Assembly: GCF_937912035.1 (NCBI RefSeq)
Contig: NZ_CALDPF010000047.1
Location: forward strand, 43,671 to 107,670
Origin: an uncultured Bacteroides sp.
Lineage (GTDB): Bacteria; Bacteroidota; Bacteroidia; Bacteroidales; Bacteroidaceae
DNA: 64,000 bases
Direction: 5' to 3'
The translations under genes and the position numbers were made by a program. The notes under the pieces were generated by a model that saw only the letters and a program-made list of their open reading frames with translations, was not told where the DNA came from and did no database searches. This document shows, piece by piece, positions 63,951-64,000 of the stretch; positions within the stretch are counted from its first letter, which is position 1, and each line of letters begins with the position of its first letter.

Positions 63951-64000
63951 GTTCTTTGAAAGATTTTAAATAAACAAACAGAATGTAGTACAAGCGTCAC
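63951..64000 (+). promoter_or_regulatory. Leader of a probable rRNA operon with boxA-like site
   Basis: GTTCTTTGAAAG (63951-63962), followed by ATTTTAAATAAACAAACAG, is the kind of sequence found in the 16S rRNA leader of Bacteroides, with a boxA-like antitermination site. The 16S gene itself would begin beyond the right edge and is not seen. Confidence 0.6.

Larger units (their letters stand above)
63049..64000. other. Gene-free region between the PUL and a probable rRNA operon
   Basis: 952 bases without a supported protein gene; the short frames here are AT-rich chance ORFs. It contains the four-unit palindromic array (63175-63262), a separated inverted repeat CGAAAAGC/GCTTTTCG (63414-63421 and 63478-63485), and two rRNA-type promoters with a leader (63698-64000). 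Confidence 0.8.

Noticed and set aside
63641..63993. Two short minus-strand ORFs
   Set aside because: They overlap the tandem rRNA-type promoters and leader; composition reflects AT-rich regulatory DNA.

Overview
The window looks like a chromosomal segment of a gut-type Bacteroidales (Bacteroides/Phocaeicola-like). The evidence is a SusC/SusD pair, a hybrid two-component regulator with a periplasmic propeller and an AraC output domain, many secreted or lipobox-bearing glycoside hydrolases, Bacteroidetes -33/-7 promoters (TTTG, 19-21 nt, TAnnTTTG), TamL as a lipoprotein, the glsA/glsB glycine-lipid pair, and low overall GC. I see no phage, transposon, CRISPR array or tRNA.

Left part (1-8311): the N-terminal part of rsmH leaves the window on the minus strand. 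A plus-strand housekeeping run follows: glsA-glsB (glycine lipids), dgt and dut (dNTP sanitation), then a TPR lipoprotein, a DUF4292 lipoprotein and an EnvC-like coiled-coil protein with a degenerate LytM domain. Middle part (8304-21292, minus strand): a tightly packed envelope gene set read tamB, tamL, cyclophilin lipoprotein, M16 peptidase, MATE exporter, hybrid histidine kinase. From 21422 to 24903 there is a nucleotidyltransferase (+), a secreted Ntn amidase of the bile-salt/penicillin-acylase family (-) and a CLC antiporter whose selectivity motifs look like the fluoride type (-).

Right part (24969-63048): a large polysaccharide utilization locus. The hybrid regulator lies on the minus strand. 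Divergently, sdaA (serine ammonia-lyase), a GH115 alpha-glucuronidase and a DUF6055-like secreted zinc protein form one close-set run. SusC/SusD, a 794-residue secreted protein I cannot assign, GH20, two GH3, GH36, a GH63/trehalase-like glycosidase, an EamA transporter, GH2, a third GH3, a metzincin-motif peptidase and a GH97 follow. The enzymes suggest a branched substrate with glucuronic acid, alpha-galactose, beta-hexosamine and beta-gluco/xylo linkages. The two metallopeptidase-like proteins and the adjacent serine dehydratase make a glycoprotein substrate worth testing. I see no recognisable endo-acting enzyme.

Right edge (63049-64000): no protein gene. It holds four head-to-tail 22-bp units, each an imperfect palindrome that also nests with its neighbours, and then two near-identical rRNA-type promoters with a boxA-like leader, so a 16S rRNA gene probably starts just beyond the window. 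The most novel-looking items are the palindromic array, the unassigned 794-residue PUL protein, the peptidase-plus-serine-dehydratase content of the PUL, and a possible small RNA or attenuator between the regulator and sdaA.
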